Below are positions 1 through 9,010 of a stretch of 64,000 nt of DNA, piece by piece; the first letter of the stretch is position 1, and every line of letters begins with the position of its first letter. Below the pieces are notes generated by a model. It had not been told where the DNA came from, searched no databases, and worked only from the letters and a program-made list of their open reading frames with translations. The stretch is from the NCBI RefSeq assembly GCF_030316765.1, contig NZ_JASZYT010000016.1:1-64000 (forward strand). The letters run 5' to 3'. Origin of the DNA: Variovorax saccharolyticus (GTDB lineage Bacteria; Pseudomonadota; Gammaproteobacteria; Burkholderiales; Burkholderiaceae_C). Both the position numbers and the translations under genes were made by a program.

Positions 1-751
1 CGGGCGTGCCGGCCTGCGCGAACTGGCCGGCATCCGTGCGCAGGTCGGTGACCCGGCCGCGGGCGGGTGCGACCACGCGGGTGCGCTGGAGGTCGAGTTC
101 GGCCTTCTCGACCGCCGAGCGGGCACTGATCAACTGCGCGTTGGCTTCACCGCTGTCACCCGCGGTCTCCTGGGCGCGTCGCAGGTCGGCCTCCGCCGCC
201 TTCACCTGGCTCTGCGCCTTGATGAGGCTGGCCTGCGCGGTTTCTACGCGGCGAACCGAGATCGCCCCGGGGTCCTCCTTGAAGATCTGCTCCAGCCGGC
301 TTGCATCCTGGCGGGCATAGACATGGTTGGCCACGGCCGCCTGCAGGCTGGCCCTCGCCGCCTCCACGCCGGAGGTGGACGCATTCACCGAACGCCGCAC
401 CGACTCGTAGTCCGAACGGCTGCGCTGCAGCGCGATGCGGTACGAGCTCGGGTCGATGTCGAACAGCGGGGCGCCGCCTTGCACGTCGTCATTGTTCTTG
501 ACGTACACCTTCAGAACCTTGCCCGTGACCTCGGCCGCCACCGGCAACACGAAGGCCTGCACCCGGGCCTGGTTGGTGTAGGGGGTCAGTCGGTCCGAGA
601 CGAAGTACCAGAGCAGGCTGATAAGGATCAGTGCCAGCACGATGAAGGCACCCAGGCGGGCGCCCTTGCCTTTGCCGGGCGGCATCGGCGACACGGCGGC
701 CTCGGCGGCAGGCGGCGTCGATGGTGCCGCGGGGACAGGTTCTGGACTCAT
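1..751 (-). CDS. HlyD/EmrA-type membrane fusion protein of an efflux pump, 3' end outside window
   Basis: This is the periplasmic adaptor of a tripartite efflux pump, joining an inner-membrane transporter to the outer-membrane channel. About 250 residues are visible. They comprise a Pro/Ala-rich cytoplasmic stub, one membrane segment (about residues 25-45), the first half of a lipoyl-like domain (EVTGKVLKVYVKNNDDVQ), a long Ala/Gln/Arg-rich coiled-coil hairpin, and the return to the lipoyl domain (RVVAPARGRVTDLRT). The start codon shares an ATGA with the stop of the outer-membrane lipoprotein gene upstream, so the two are probably translationally coupled. The C-terminal beta-barrel and any pump permease lie beyond base 1. 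Family assignment is firm; the substrate is unknown. Confidence 0.9.
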   Translation of the reverse strand, partial: MSPEPVPAAPSTPPAAEAAVSPMPPGKGKGARLGAFIVLALILISLLWYFVSDRLTPYTNQARVQAFVLPVAAEVTGKVLKVYVKNNDDVQGGAPLFDIDPSSYRIALQRSRSDYESVRRSVNASTSGVEAARASLQAAVANHVYARQDASRLEQIFKEDPGAISVRRVETAQASLIKAQSQVKAAEADLRRAQETAGDSGEANAQLISARSAVEKAELDLQRTRVVAPARGRVTDLRTDAGQFAQAGTP

Positions 752-2301
752 GGTCGTGGGGTTCCAGCAGAGGTGGGTGTCGCGTCGGGGCCGGGCGCGG
801 GCAGGGGGGCGGCCAGCAGGTCTTTCCAGTCGTTGCGCAAGCCCATGGTCTCGCGGGTCGCATCATCCAGCACGGGCCGGCTGCGGGCCCCTTCCCAACC
901 GCCGCCCATGGCCTTGTAAAGGGCGATCAGGCTCTGCGCCAGGCTGCCTTGGTTGGCCACAAGCAACTCCTGCTGGCTGAAGAAAGTCCGCTGGGAGTCG
1001 AGGACGCGCTGGAAGTCGGTCAGTCCTTCCCGATACTGGAGCGTCGCGATGTCGAGCGAGCGCCGCGCGGCCTTCACCGATTCAGCGAGCAGCACGATCT
1101 GCTCCTTCGTCCGGGCGAAGCTCACGGCCGCGTCGTCGACCTCGCGCGCCGCGCTGAGGACGACACCCTGATACTGTTCATAGATCTGCTGGAACCGGGC
1201 ATCCTGGACCAGCACGGTGTCCGTCAGCCGGCCATGGTCGAAGACGTTCCAGACCAGACTCGGCCCAACGGCCCAGCTGAGGACATTGGGCGAGCCGTTC
1301 ACGGATGTGGCCGACAAGCCGAGCGATCCCAGCAGCGAGATCGCCGGATACAGGTCGGCGGTGCTCACGCCAATCAGGGCGGACTGGGCGGCCAACTGCA
1401 TCTCCACGGCCCTGACGTCGGGCCGGCGGCGCAGCAGATCAGCCGGCAGGTCCACGATGACCTCCAGTTCGGCCTTCGGGATGACTTCCCGGCCGGTTTC
1501 CATCGCGGGCAGCGGACCGGGCGGGCGGGCCAGCAAGGTGCTCAGCGCATTCTGGTTCTGGCGCAGGGCGATCTCCAGCTGAGGAATCGTGGCCAGTGTG
1601 CCCAGGTACTGGGCCTTGGCCTGTTGCACATCCAGCTCGGAATCGCCGCCGCTCTTGAACAGCAGTTCGGTAATGTCGAGGCTGCGCCTCTGGAGAGCGG
1701 CGTTCTCGCGGGCGATCCGCAGGCGTGCCTCTGTGGTGCGAATCGCCGCGTAGAGCCCCGCCACCTGCGCCGCCATCAGCACCTGCACGTCGTCGTACTG
1801 CGCGATGCTGGCGAGGTAGCCGGCGTCCGCGGCTTCGATGCTGCGCCGGAACTTGCCCCAGAAGTCGAGTTCCCAGCTGATGCGCGCTCCCAGGCCGAAC
1901 GATGCAGCGCTGCTGTCCGGCCCTCCAGCTCGCCGCGTGCCGACGTTCAACAGTTCGCCGGTGGCCTGCTGCACCTGGGGATACAGCGTGCTGCCTGCGA
2001 TCCCGAGTTGCGCACGCGCTTCCATGATGCGCATGCCGGCGGTGCGTACGCCGGGATTCACACGCTGGGCCTCGGCGATCAGCTGATCGAGCACGGGGTC
2101 GTTGAAGGTCCGCCACCAGACCTGCAGTTGCCCGGCGCTTGCCGGCCGCGGGCCTGCGGCGATGGCCTCGTCGAGCGAGCCGCCCTTCCAGTCGGGCAGC
2201 CAGGGCACTGCGGGACGCTGGAAATCAGGTCCCACGGTCGTGCAGGCTCCGAGCAGCAAAGCGCCCATCAGCGCCAACCCCAACAGGCCGGACCTGACCA
2301 T
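748..2301 (-). CDS. NodT/OprM-family outer-membrane efflux lipoprotein
   Basis: This is the outer-membrane exit duct of a tripartite efflux pump. It is 517 residues long, usual for the family. The N-terminus is a lipoprotein signal with lipobox LLGAC (Cys20), followed by TTVGPDFQRPAVP, typical of NodT-type channels. Two repeats of the outer-membrane efflux protein fold follow, the second marked by LRRRPDVRAVEMQLAAQSA. The start at 2301 is chosen because it places the lipobox correctly and leaves 19 bp after the permease gene upstream. An in-frame ATG at 2361 would overlap that gene. The 3' end overlaps the adaptor gene in an ATGA. Confidence 0.93.
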   Translation of the reverse strand: MVRSGLLGLALMGALLLGACTTVGPDFQRPAVPWLPDWKGGSLDEAIAAGPRPASAGQLQVWWRTFNDPVLDQLIAEAQRVNPGVRTAGMRIMEARAQLGIAGSTLYPQVQQATGELLNVGTRRAGGPDSSAASFGLGARISWELDFWGKFRRSIEAADAGYLASIAQYDDVQVLMAAQVAGLYAAIRTTEARLRIARENAALQRRSLDITELLFKSGGDSELDVQQAKAQYLGTLATIPQLEIALRQNQNALSTLLARPPGPLPAMETGREVIPKAELEVIVDLPADLLRRRPDVRAVEMQLAAQSALIGVSTADLYPAISLLGSLGLSATSVNGSPNVLSWAVGPSLVWNVFDHGRLTDTVLVQDARFQQIYEQYQGVVLSAAREVDDAAVSFARTKEQIVLLAESVKAARRSLDIATLQYREGLTDFQRVLDSQRTFFSQQELLVANQGSLAQSLIALYKAMGGGWEGARSRPVLDDATRETMGLRNDWKDLLAAPLPAPGPDATPTSAGTPRP

Positions 2302-2320
2302 CGACCGGCCGCTCGCGGGC

Positions 2321-3445
2321 TCAGTCGACACGTCGCGGGGCACTTTCGGGTTGCACGGCATCCGGCGAGGTCGCAACCCACCACATGAAGATCTGATAAC
2401 CCAGGGCCAACAGGGTCGCGCCGACGAACATCCCGACGATGCCGGCGCTTGCCAGGCCGCCCAGCGCTCCCAGCAGGATGACCGGCATCGGCGCATCGAC
2501 ACCGCGGCCCAGCAGCAGTGGCTTCAGCACGTTGTCGAGCATTCCCGCCACGAACAGCAGCACGCTGAAGAGGACGGCCGACGCGGTGCCGTACTCGCCG
2601 CTCATCCAGATCCAGGCGATGACCGGCAGGGTGACGATGACCGCGGGCGCCTGCGCGACACCCAGCACCAGCACGACCATGGCCAGGACGCCTGCGAACG
2701 GAACCCCGGCGACGATCATGACGAGGCCGACCACGATGGCTTGAATGAAGGCGACACCGAGGACGCCAAGGGCCACCGCGCGGATGGTGGCGGTCGAAAG
2801 TCTTGCAAAGCCTTCACCGCGCAGCGGCCCCACGATGCGGTCGAAGATCCTCCGGGTGCTCGCGGCGCCGGACTGGCCGAAGGCCATGATGATCCCGGCG
2901 ATGATGAATGACGCCAGGAACAGCAGCACCGTGCCGGCGATGTTCGCCACCATCTCCAGTGCGGTCCGGGCCAGGTCTCCGATCTGGGGCTGCATGCGCT
3001 GGACGACACTCGGCAGATCTTCATGGGCCTGCGACCACAGGCCGTGGATCGCGTTCCCGACAACCGGCCACTCGGCCACGCCGGGTGGGGGCACGGGAAC
3101 CCGCAGGGTACCGTCGCGCACGCTGGCGATCAGTTCATGGACCGAATCGCCCATGGAGGCCAGCAGCACGCCGGTGGGCGCAACGATCAGCACGATGCCG
3201 GCAAGCACCAGCAGCGTGGCCGCGAGCCCTTGCTTGCCCCCGAGGCTCCGGGCGAGCTTCTGGTGCAGCGGATAAAGGGTGACGGCCAGGATCAACGCCC
3301 AGACCATCAATGACAGGAACGGCGAAAAGATCCTGTAGCACAGCAGCGTCAAGGCCAGGATCAGGCCGGCCCGGATGAAGACATCGAGCAGCTTCCTGGA
3401 CAGGCGCTGTTCGAGGTCGACATCGACCTCATGGGGTATAGGCAT
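2321..3445 (-). CDS. AI-2E family (PerM-like) inner-membrane transporter
   Basis: A 374-residue integral membrane protein of the AI-2E/PerM exporter family. A short acidic leader is followed by paired hydrophobic segments (about residues 20-75), a periplasmic loop, and a C-terminal bundle of four or five segments containing the conserved stretch VALGVLGVAFIQAIVVG. The start at 3445 has AGGAAG six bases upstream; an in-frame ATG at 3460 is the alternative. It is the first gene of a three-gene minus-strand operon with the NodT lipoprotein and HlyD adaptor, so it may be the inner-membrane partner. That pairing is unusual for this family and is inferred from context only. Confidence 0.85.
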   Translation of the reverse strand: MPIPHEVDVDLEQRLSRKLLDVFIRAGLILALTLLCYRIFSPFLSLMVWALILAVTLYPLHQKLARSLGGKQGLAATLLVLAGIVLIVAPTGVLLASMGDSVHELIASVRDGTLRVPVPPPGVAEWPVVGNAIHGLWSQAHEDLPSVVQRMQPQIGDLARTALEMVANIAGTVLLFLASFIIAGIIMAFGQSGAASTRRIFDRIVGPLRGEGFARLSTATIRAVALGVLGVAFIQAIVVGLVMIVAGVPFAGVLAMVVLVLGVAQAPAVIVTLPVIAWIWMSGEYGTASAVLFSVLLFVAGMLDNVLKPLLLGRGVDAPMPVILLGALGGLASAGIVGMFVGATLLALGYQIFMWWVATSPDAVQPESAPRRVD

Positions 3446-3659
3446 CGCATGCTTCCTCATCCGAAGGGACTGTTCCCGTACAGCGGGCGATCGTATCTCG
3501 GAAATGCGGCCTCCCGGCCTCCCCCAACGCGGGACCGTGAAGCCGGAGTCGTGCCGTCCGTCCTTGGCCTGGTGCATGGAGCGCTTAGACTCGGCCGCGG
3601 CTTGGCAGGACGCTCGAGGTGAGCCGATGGGCCAATCCAACTTCCAAAGGAATCAAGCA

Positions 3660-4232
3660 ATGACCAGTGAAGCGCTCATGCAGCGTCCGGTAGCGGCACC
3701 CTCGAACCGGCAGCGTCTTTTCGTTCGCTACTTCACGGCGATCCTCATCGACCTCGTGGTTCTGAATCTGTTCGTCGAGTATTCGGACAACGTGACGATC
3801 GACTCGTTCACCATCTCGTTGCTGGCGGCCGTTCTGCTGCAGGTGCTCTTGCAGCTCACGATCGCCGTCGAGAACAGGGTCGCGGCCGTCTTCAAGGCAA
3901 GATCCGGCGGCCTCATGACATTCCTTCGGTTCTTCTTTGCGTGGCTGGTGCTGTTTGGCTCGAAGTTCGTGATCCTCGAAGCGCTCAGCTTCGCCTTCGG
4001 AGACAAGGTCCGTTTCGAGGGTGCATTCAACGGGATCGTCGCGCTGATCGCCGTGATTGTCACCATGCTCGTCGCAGAGGAAGCCATGGTCCTGATCTTC
4101 CGAAGGCTTGGCGGCAAGCCGGACGGCGCCCAGGCGACTCACCGCGATTCAAGGACGCTCGAGACCTCCCCTAGAGCGGTCCAGGAAGACCCCACTCGAA
4201 CCGGACCGACGACCGTCTCGCAACGAGTCTAG
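3660..4232 (+). CDS. Small integral membrane protein of unknown function
   Basis: A protein of about 190 residues with four predicted membrane segments (roughly residues 20-40, 47-67, 86-110 and 121-145) and a polar, proline-rich C-terminal tail of about 40 residues. I do not recognise a named family. The start at 3660 follows AAAGGAAT; an in-frame ATG at 3627 preceded by GAGGTGA is equally possible. The gene is divergent from the AI-2E permease, so 3446-3659 should hold both promoters. Its TAG stop overlaps the stop of the convergent patatin gene in the four bases CTAG (4229-4232). Confidence 0.75.
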   Translation: MTSEALMQRPVAAPSNRQRLFVRYFTAILIDLVVLNLFVEYSDNVTIDSFTISLLAAVLLQVLLQLTIAVENRVAAVFKARSGGLMTFLRFFFAWLVLFGSKFVILEALSFAFGDKVRFEGAFNGIVALIAVIVTMLVAEEAMVLIFRRLGGKPDGAQATHRDSRTLETSPRAVQEDPTRTGPTTVSQRV

Positions 4233-5671
4233 GGGGCCGCGGCCGGCGCCGGAACCAGCGTGCCCCCGACGTCCCTGAGAAGGCGCTTGAACTCGGGAGA
4301 ATCCGCCATGACGGTTCCTGCAGCAGCGCGCAGCCGATCGACGGCCTCGTCCGGCAGCACGAACGTGGTCGGCTGCTGGTTGAGATAGGCCAGCTCCCCC
4401 TTGTCCTTGAGCGCGGCGAACGACACGTCGATGGCGTAGATCTCGGCATCCGGACCGCGGGTGATGGCCGCGACGGCCGGGTCCTTGTTGCCCGCCATCG
4501 CCGCCGAGGTCCGAATCTTTCGCATCGTGTTCCAGCGAGCGGCCATGTCCCTCAGCAACTCGACCGCCTCGAACGAGTAGCGGTCAATGGGCACGCCGCT
4601 CGACTTGAGCAGGATCTCCACGCTACCCGGCGGCGATTCGGATTCGTCCCATGTCGTCGGCGGCACGGAGAGCGAATTGACGATGAAGACCACGATCCGC
4701 TTCGCACTGTCGAGTTGCGTCGGCACGCCGGCTTCCTGCATCGCTTCGAGGATCTCCAGCGAATCCAGCACGCCGCGCATGCCCACGTTGTCCGACACGC
4801 CGCCGTCCACGAGATGGACGTAAGGTCGCTTGGCGCTGTCTTCGAAATCGGCCAGCGACTTGAGCGAGCGGATCGCGCGCGCGGCTGGACGCGGGGGATT
4901 GTCGGTGTCGACGAATCGCTTCACCCAGGCGGGCGGTGTCATGTTGCAGGTGCCACCGTAATTGTTGAGCGTGACCGGCGATAGCACCACCGGCACCGCC
5001 GACGAGGCGGCGGCGGCGCGCGACAAGGGCACGGCGTTCAGGTCCGAGCACAGCACGTCGAACGTGCCCTGCTGGAAGACCACGCGGGCGCCGCTTGAAA
5101 TGTCGGTCGCGGAGGCCAGGATGAGCGGCCCTTTGCCCCGATTCAAATCGCCGAAGGTGGCGTTGTTGAAGAGGACCTCGTCGTACAACTCGGCCGCAAG
5201 CTCGGAACGGCCCCACGCGGTCGACGACAGTCTGGCCCAGTTGCCGGGATTCAGCGAGCGCGAAATGATGGCGCCCTGCACGTCGCGCTTCAGAAAGCGC
5301 TGCTCGTAGTCGTCGAACAGCTTGTCACCGTAGAGACCATAGGCCAGCGCGGTGAAGCTGCCGCCCGATACGCCCGTGATGATGTCAACCTGGTCGATCA
5401 GCCGGCCCCTCCCTTTCGGCGTGACGATCTCGGTGCGCCGCAGGTATTCGAGCGCGCCGTACGAGAAGGCGGCCGCGCGCGTGCCGCCGCCGGAGAACGC
5501 GAGGATGACGAGGGCGTCCTTGTCCTTGACGTCGGCCTGGCGCGTTTCAAAGCGATAGCCGCTGCTGGGATTCGCTTGCGAAATGGGTGGGTTGACCGGG
5601 CGGGTGGCGCAACCCGCGAGCATCACTGCGCAGGCCACAAGGCCCCAACGAGAAACATGCGGTTGAGCCAT
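4229..5671 (-). CDS. Patatin-like phospholipase lipoprotein
   Basis: A predicted lipid acyl hydrolase, probably anchored in the outer membrane. The 480-residue protein starts with a lipoprotein signal ending MLAGCATRP. The patatin core follows: oxyanion motif SGGGTRAAA (about residue 60), nucleophile elbow GVSGGS, and catalytic aspartate in VDGGVSDNVG. These make up the Ser-Asp dyad of the family. The N-terminus is the only in-frame start giving a signal peptide. It sits alone between the small membrane protein and a long gap. The substrate cannot be deduced. Confidence 0.92.
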   Translation of the reverse strand: MAQPHVSRWGLVACAVMLAGCATRPVNPPISQANPSSGYRFETRQADVKDKDALVILAFSGGGTRAAAFSYGALEYLRRTEIVTPKGRGRLIDQVDIITGVSGGSFTALAYGLYGDKLFDDYEQRFLKRDVQGAIISRSLNPGNWARLSSTAWGRSELAAELYDEVLFNNATFGDLNRGKGPLILASATDISSGARVVFQQGTFDVLCSDLNAVPLSRAAAASSAVPVVLSPVTLNNYGGTCNMTPPAWVKRFVDTDNPPRPAARAIRSLKSLADFEDSAKRPYVHLVDGGVSDNVGMRGVLDSLEILEAMQEAGVPTQLDSAKRIVVFIVNSLSVPPTTWDESESPPGSVEILLKSSGVPIDRYSFEAVELLRDMAARWNTMRKIRTSAAMAGNKDPAVAAITRGPDAEIYAIDVSFAALKDKGELAYLNQQPTTFVLPDEAVDRLRAAAGTVMADSPEFKRLLRDVGGTLVPAPAAAP

Positions 5672-6875
5672 GGGTCCTCCAAGAAGTCGATCGATGCGAA
5701 CGACTGGGTTGATCCAACAATCTCACACTGTAACCGCAGCCTCTCAAGGCAACAGGGCGCACCGAGTGGGGGACCTCCTGTTGCTGCTGACCCGAACTAG
5801 CCATTGGCCGCCCTCTGACAACGGCATGTCCCGCCCGCGGCGACGCGTCTGGCGCTGCACCTGCATCGGTGACGCCGCCAACGCCGGTCAGGCCAGTCGC
5901 AGTGGCGGATGCGGCGGGCGCCGGCGGCCTCGGCGGGGTCGGAGCGCCTTGCTGATCGCCCATGAAGAGCAGTCGTCCCGCTGCCCTTCTGCCGTTGGGG
6001 CGATCACCTCTTCGCTAGGCAGCCGTACTGGCGCGACTGCGCTTGCAACCAGCCCGAGCGTGCAGGGGCAGGTCACGTGTGCCGCCCGGCGAGCGCAGCG
6101 CCTGACCGGAGGAATGCTGGACTTCACGCTGGCCCGTTTGGACGCGGCCTCACCGTCGCACTGCCCGCAGTGGATCCGCACCGCCGGGTGTCGCGGTGGA
6201 ACTCGTCCTGGCGCTTCCCGGTCGCTCGATCGTTCACCGCGCACGGCGAAGGCTCGCACCGCCGAACCGGACCGGCCGATCGAGGGGAAATATCGCGACG
6301 CGATGCCAGTGGACTTGATCATGTCGCTCACCTGTTGGTAAGCCATGCCCCCCACAGCATTTGGGCTTGTCGGCGATCGACACGGCCGGCGTGACGAGAC
6401 TCGTCCAGGGATGCGAGATCCAGACCAAACGGGCTCCGCGCCGGCGCGAACACCCCAACCCCGGACCGGCACCCAATTCCGTTCCAGCACCATCTCGCCG
6501 GCGAGGCGCCCTGCCCCGATTCCCGCGCGCGGAAGCAATCCGGGAGGCGCAGCAACTCGGTCACGCAGCAACCTCGCATGCGCACCGGTCCCGGACGCGC
6601 AGACATCTCCGCAGGCGGATCAAGTCCGAACGCGAAGCAGGTCCGTAGTCGGTTCAGTTCCGCATCCGAAGTGCATCCGAGAGCGGAAGGGATCATCCGG
6701 GTCCGCGGTAGATCCGCCGGCGAGCACTGATCACACCGGATTGCCATCGCATCGAATGCCGTTGCCACCTCCCTGGCAAGCAGCGAGACAATAGGCGTCG
6801 CAGGAAAGCCATCAGACTAGCTGCGCGTAAGGGCCGTTCCGCGCGCCAGACTGCTAAAAGCCGATCGGCCCAGGC
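5672..6875. other. 1.2-kb stretch with no recognisable gene
   Basis: Open frames exist on both strands (longest at 5888-6571 minus), but their translations are Arg/Pro/Ser-rich, with no domain, signal peptide or good ribosome site, as expected of random GC-rich DNA. No tRNA fold or clear terminator was seen. Promoters for the two divergent flanking genes presumably lie near the ends. It may be a gene remnant decayed beyond recognition. Confidence 0.6.
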
Positions 6876-7796
6876 ATGGGGGCACGTATGCGCGCACTAA
6901 AGATCCTGTCGGTCGCAGCCTTGGTCCTTGGATGTCAATCGACACCCACGCCGATTGCTCGGACCTGGGAGCTACCCGCCGGCGTCAAGGCCGTACAGGT
7001 CAATGGCTATGAAATGGCATACGTCGAGCAAGGTTCAGGGGTGCCCGTGATATTTGTTCATGGCGCCGCGGTTGACTACCGCTACTTCTCGGCGCAGATG
7101 GAGCCCTTCTCCGGCAAGTACCGAACGATTGCCGTCAGTCTGCGGCGCTACTACCCTGAGCCATGGCGCGGCGACGGGGAATTCAGCCTTAACCAGCATG
7201 TCGACGATCTGATGGAATTCATCAAGCAGCTGAACGCCGGTCCAGTGCATCTTGTGGGCCACTCACGTGGGGGTACGGTTGCGCTCTATGCTGCGAGCAA
7301 GAATCCTGGCATGGTCCGAACGCTCACGTTTGCGGAGGGTGGAGCGGGCATGCCGGCTTTCTCGCCCGAAGATCCCGCGCTCGTGCAGCGCCGAGCGGTT
7401 GCCATGCCAGCGATTACCGAGAGACTCAAGGCGGGCCAAACCGATGCCGGCCTAGAAATTTTCATCGACTACGTGAGCGGCCCCGGCGCCTGGAAGACAC
7501 TTCCGGAGGCAATCAAAAGTTCGCTTCGCGCAAATGCCTGGACGCTTACGGCCGGCGAGAAGGACACTGCGTCGTGGCCCCCGCTCTCGTGCGGCGAGGT
7601 CAAGCGGCTCGCTATGCCGGTCCTGCTCCTGGAGGGCGAGAGGACGCCAGGAACGTTCAAGGCGATCCTCGACAGCGTTCAGGTCTGCCTGCCCCGAGCC
7701 ACGCGAGAGGTTGTGAAGAACTCTTCCCATGGGACGCCTAGAGCGAACCCGCAGGGCTTCAACGCGGCGGTCATGGCCTTTATTGCGGCGCACTGA
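6876..7796 (+). CDS. Alpha/beta hydrolase, probable lipoprotein
   Basis: A 306-residue alpha/beta-hydrolase-fold protein. The N-terminal hydrophobic stretch ends in LVLGCQSTPTP, a probable lipobox, so the enzyme is likely exported. The oxyanion motif VIFVHGAAVDY is followed by the nucleophile elbow GHSRGGT (Ser near residue 128), and the catalytic His is in NSSHGTPRANP near the C-terminus. ATG codons at 6876 and 6888 are both possible starts. It stands alone after a long gap, followed by a decayed gene on the other strand. Esterase or dehalogenase-like activity is possible; the substrate is unknown. Confidence 0.88.
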   Translation: MGARMRALKILSVAALVLGCQSTPTPIARTWELPAGVKAVQVNGYEMAYVEQGSGVPVIFVHGAAVDYRYFSAQMEPFSGKYRTIAVSLRRYYPEPWRGDGEFSLNQHVDDLMEFIKQLNAGPVHLVGHSRGGTVALYAASKNPGMVRTLTFAEGGAGMPAFSPEDPALVQRRAVAMPAITERLKAGQTDAGLEIFIDYVSGPGAWKTLPEAIKSSLRANAWTLTAGEKDTASWPPLSCGEVKRLAMPVLLLEGERTPGTFKAILDSVQVCLPRATREVVKNSSHGTPRANPQGFNAAVMAFIAAH

Positions 7797-7856
7797 ACAT
7801 TGCAGATGGCTGGCGGGCCGCCTGACGAACGGCGCCGCCAGTTCGACGCGAGGATT

Positions 7857-8160
7857 TCAGAGATTTCCTGGCTTGACCTGCTTTTTCTTCTGGAGGTTGT
7901 GCAGGCGATCGGCAGAGATCGCGGCAAGCCCGGAGGTGTCTGTCTTCCCGTTGCGCTTGCGCTTGCGCATGACCATGAGCGCGCCGCTCGCATCCTTCCA
8001 CGCGGGGGTGACTTGGTCGAACTCGACGCCGAACCCGTTGCGTTCCACCGATCACTGGGTCGGTGGCGTGCCAAACTTCGCGACAACTGCGGCGGCAAAC
8101 TTGTTGTAGTTGTTGACGTCGGTATCGAGCATCAGCACCTCGACTCGCCCCGTCTTGGTA
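7857..8160 (-). pseudogene. C-terminal remnant of a secreted/lipoprotein-like hypothetical protein, interrupted by TGA
   Basis: One minus-strand frame reads sensibly across a stop. Before it: EVLMLDTDVNNYNKFAAAVV and AKFGTPPTQ. Then comes TGA at 8052-8054, then SVERNGFGVEFDQVTPAWKD, ending in DRLHNLQKKKQVKPGNL. The layout (a chain position such as KYGKP or KFGTP, then a beta strand and a Lys-rich tail ending in NL) resembles small exported hypothetical proteins of betaproteobacteria. No start codon or signal peptide is present upstream, where the frame dissolves around 8160. It is therefore probably a truncated gene with a nonsense mutation. Confidence 0.5.
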
Positions 8161-8290
8161 AGGACAGTTTCGACCCCAGGTGGTCGCACGCGGGATGTGA
8201 CGTCTGCTCGAGATGGTCGTAGCCGCAACTGACGTGGGCGCGCACCAGCTGGGGCACGGCCAAAGTCCAGGGTCGGGTCCGGCGTGGCGT

Positions 8291-8692
8291 TCAGCGTGGT
8301 CGTCCGAACACCGTCACGACATAGTCGGTCAATTCGAAGCCCTGCTCCAGTGCGATCGCCGTGAGCCGTTCTTCGATTTGCGGATCGAAGAATTCGTGGA
8401 CCGTGCCATCCACCAGCGATACCAGGTGGCCGTGGTGCTGCTCATCGTTGAGTTCGTAGACCGCCCTGCCTGCACCGAGCTGACTTTTCTTGAGCAGCCC
8501 CGCCTGCTCGAACTGCGCGAGGACCCGGTAGACGGTGGCCAGGCCGAGATCCGTGCCCACGCTGAGCATCTGGCGGTACACGTCCTCGGCCGCGAGGTGG
8601 CGCTGGGCGCTGCGCTCGAACAGTTCAAGCACCTTCATCCTTGGCAGCGTCGCCTTCAATCCCGTGTCTTTGAGTTTGCTCGCGTGCGCCAT
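8291..8692 (-). CDS. Fur-family transcriptional regulator
   Basis: A 133-residue metal-responsive repressor. The N-terminal winged helix contains AGLKATLPR-type residues (here TGLKATLPRMKVLELF) and the recognition segment GLATVYRVLAQFEQAGLL, nearly as in canonical Fur. The dimerisation/metal domain keeps an EQHHGHLVSL segment aligned with the Fur HHHDHL motif, but the usual CxxC zinc pair is replaced by LVDGT. The C-terminal Cys/His tail is absent. It is therefore a Cys-less Fur, as seen in several betaproteobacteria. A Fur-box-like sequence lies about 205 bp upstream. Confidence 0.93.
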   Translation of the reverse strand: MAHASKLKDTGLKATLPRMKVLELFERSAQRHLAAEDVYRQMLSVGTDLGLATVYRVLAQFEQAGLLKKSQLGAGRAVYELNDEQHHGHLVSLVDGTVHEFFDPQIEERLTAIALEQGFELTDYVVTVFGRPR

Positions 8693-9010
8693 GCGACCGG
8701 TTGGGCAGAGGAAAGTGAAGAGAAGAATGCGGGGATGGCAGGCACTTGCGTGGAAAAAAATGCATGGCTGGCCGGAGACCGGTGGCTAGCAAAAAACGAC
8801 CTTGGAGACTTGGAGGTCCCGGGTCGCCCCACGATGAAAGCGGCGGAAAGGAACGAGAGTGCGTCGGACCTTTCGATGCGTGGATCATACATTAAATGCA
8901 AATGCTTCTCATTTATTAGTCATTTTTTCGCAGGGGCCTTGTAGATCTCGCCGCTACGGGTCGGGCACGACACGCCCATCCGAAGATGCACGACGCGGAT
9001 GCCGGGCGGG
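8693..9010. other. Intergenic region upstream of the Fur gene
   Basis: About 320 bp without a gene. Its AT-rich core (8885-8935) is unlike its surroundings and holds a Fur-box-like site. The remainder shows nothing recognisable. On the right it runs into a gene fragment rather than an intact gene. Confidence 0.7.
8898..8916. promoter_or_regulatory. Fur-box-like palindrome
   Basis: The 19-mer GCAAATGCTTCTCATTTAT matches the classical Fur consensus at 11 of 19 positions by hand alignment. It conserves the inner AAATG and TCATTT arms typical of Fur sites in beta- and gammaproteobacteria. It lies in a short AT-rich island, which is striking in this GC-rich DNA. The plus-strand neighbour is only a gene fragment, so the site may control the Fur gene itself or be left over from a lost iron-regulated gene. 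Confidence 0.5.

Noticed and set aside
721..2388. Long plus-strand open frame (555 codons)
   Set aside because: It lies opposite the NodT lipoprotein gene and is a high-GC mirror frame; the translation shows no domain and the minus-strand gene has all family motifs.
5888..6571. Minus-strand open frame of 227 codons in the long gap
   Set aside because: Arg/Pro/Ser-rich with no motif, signal or ribosome site; possible but unsupported as a gene.
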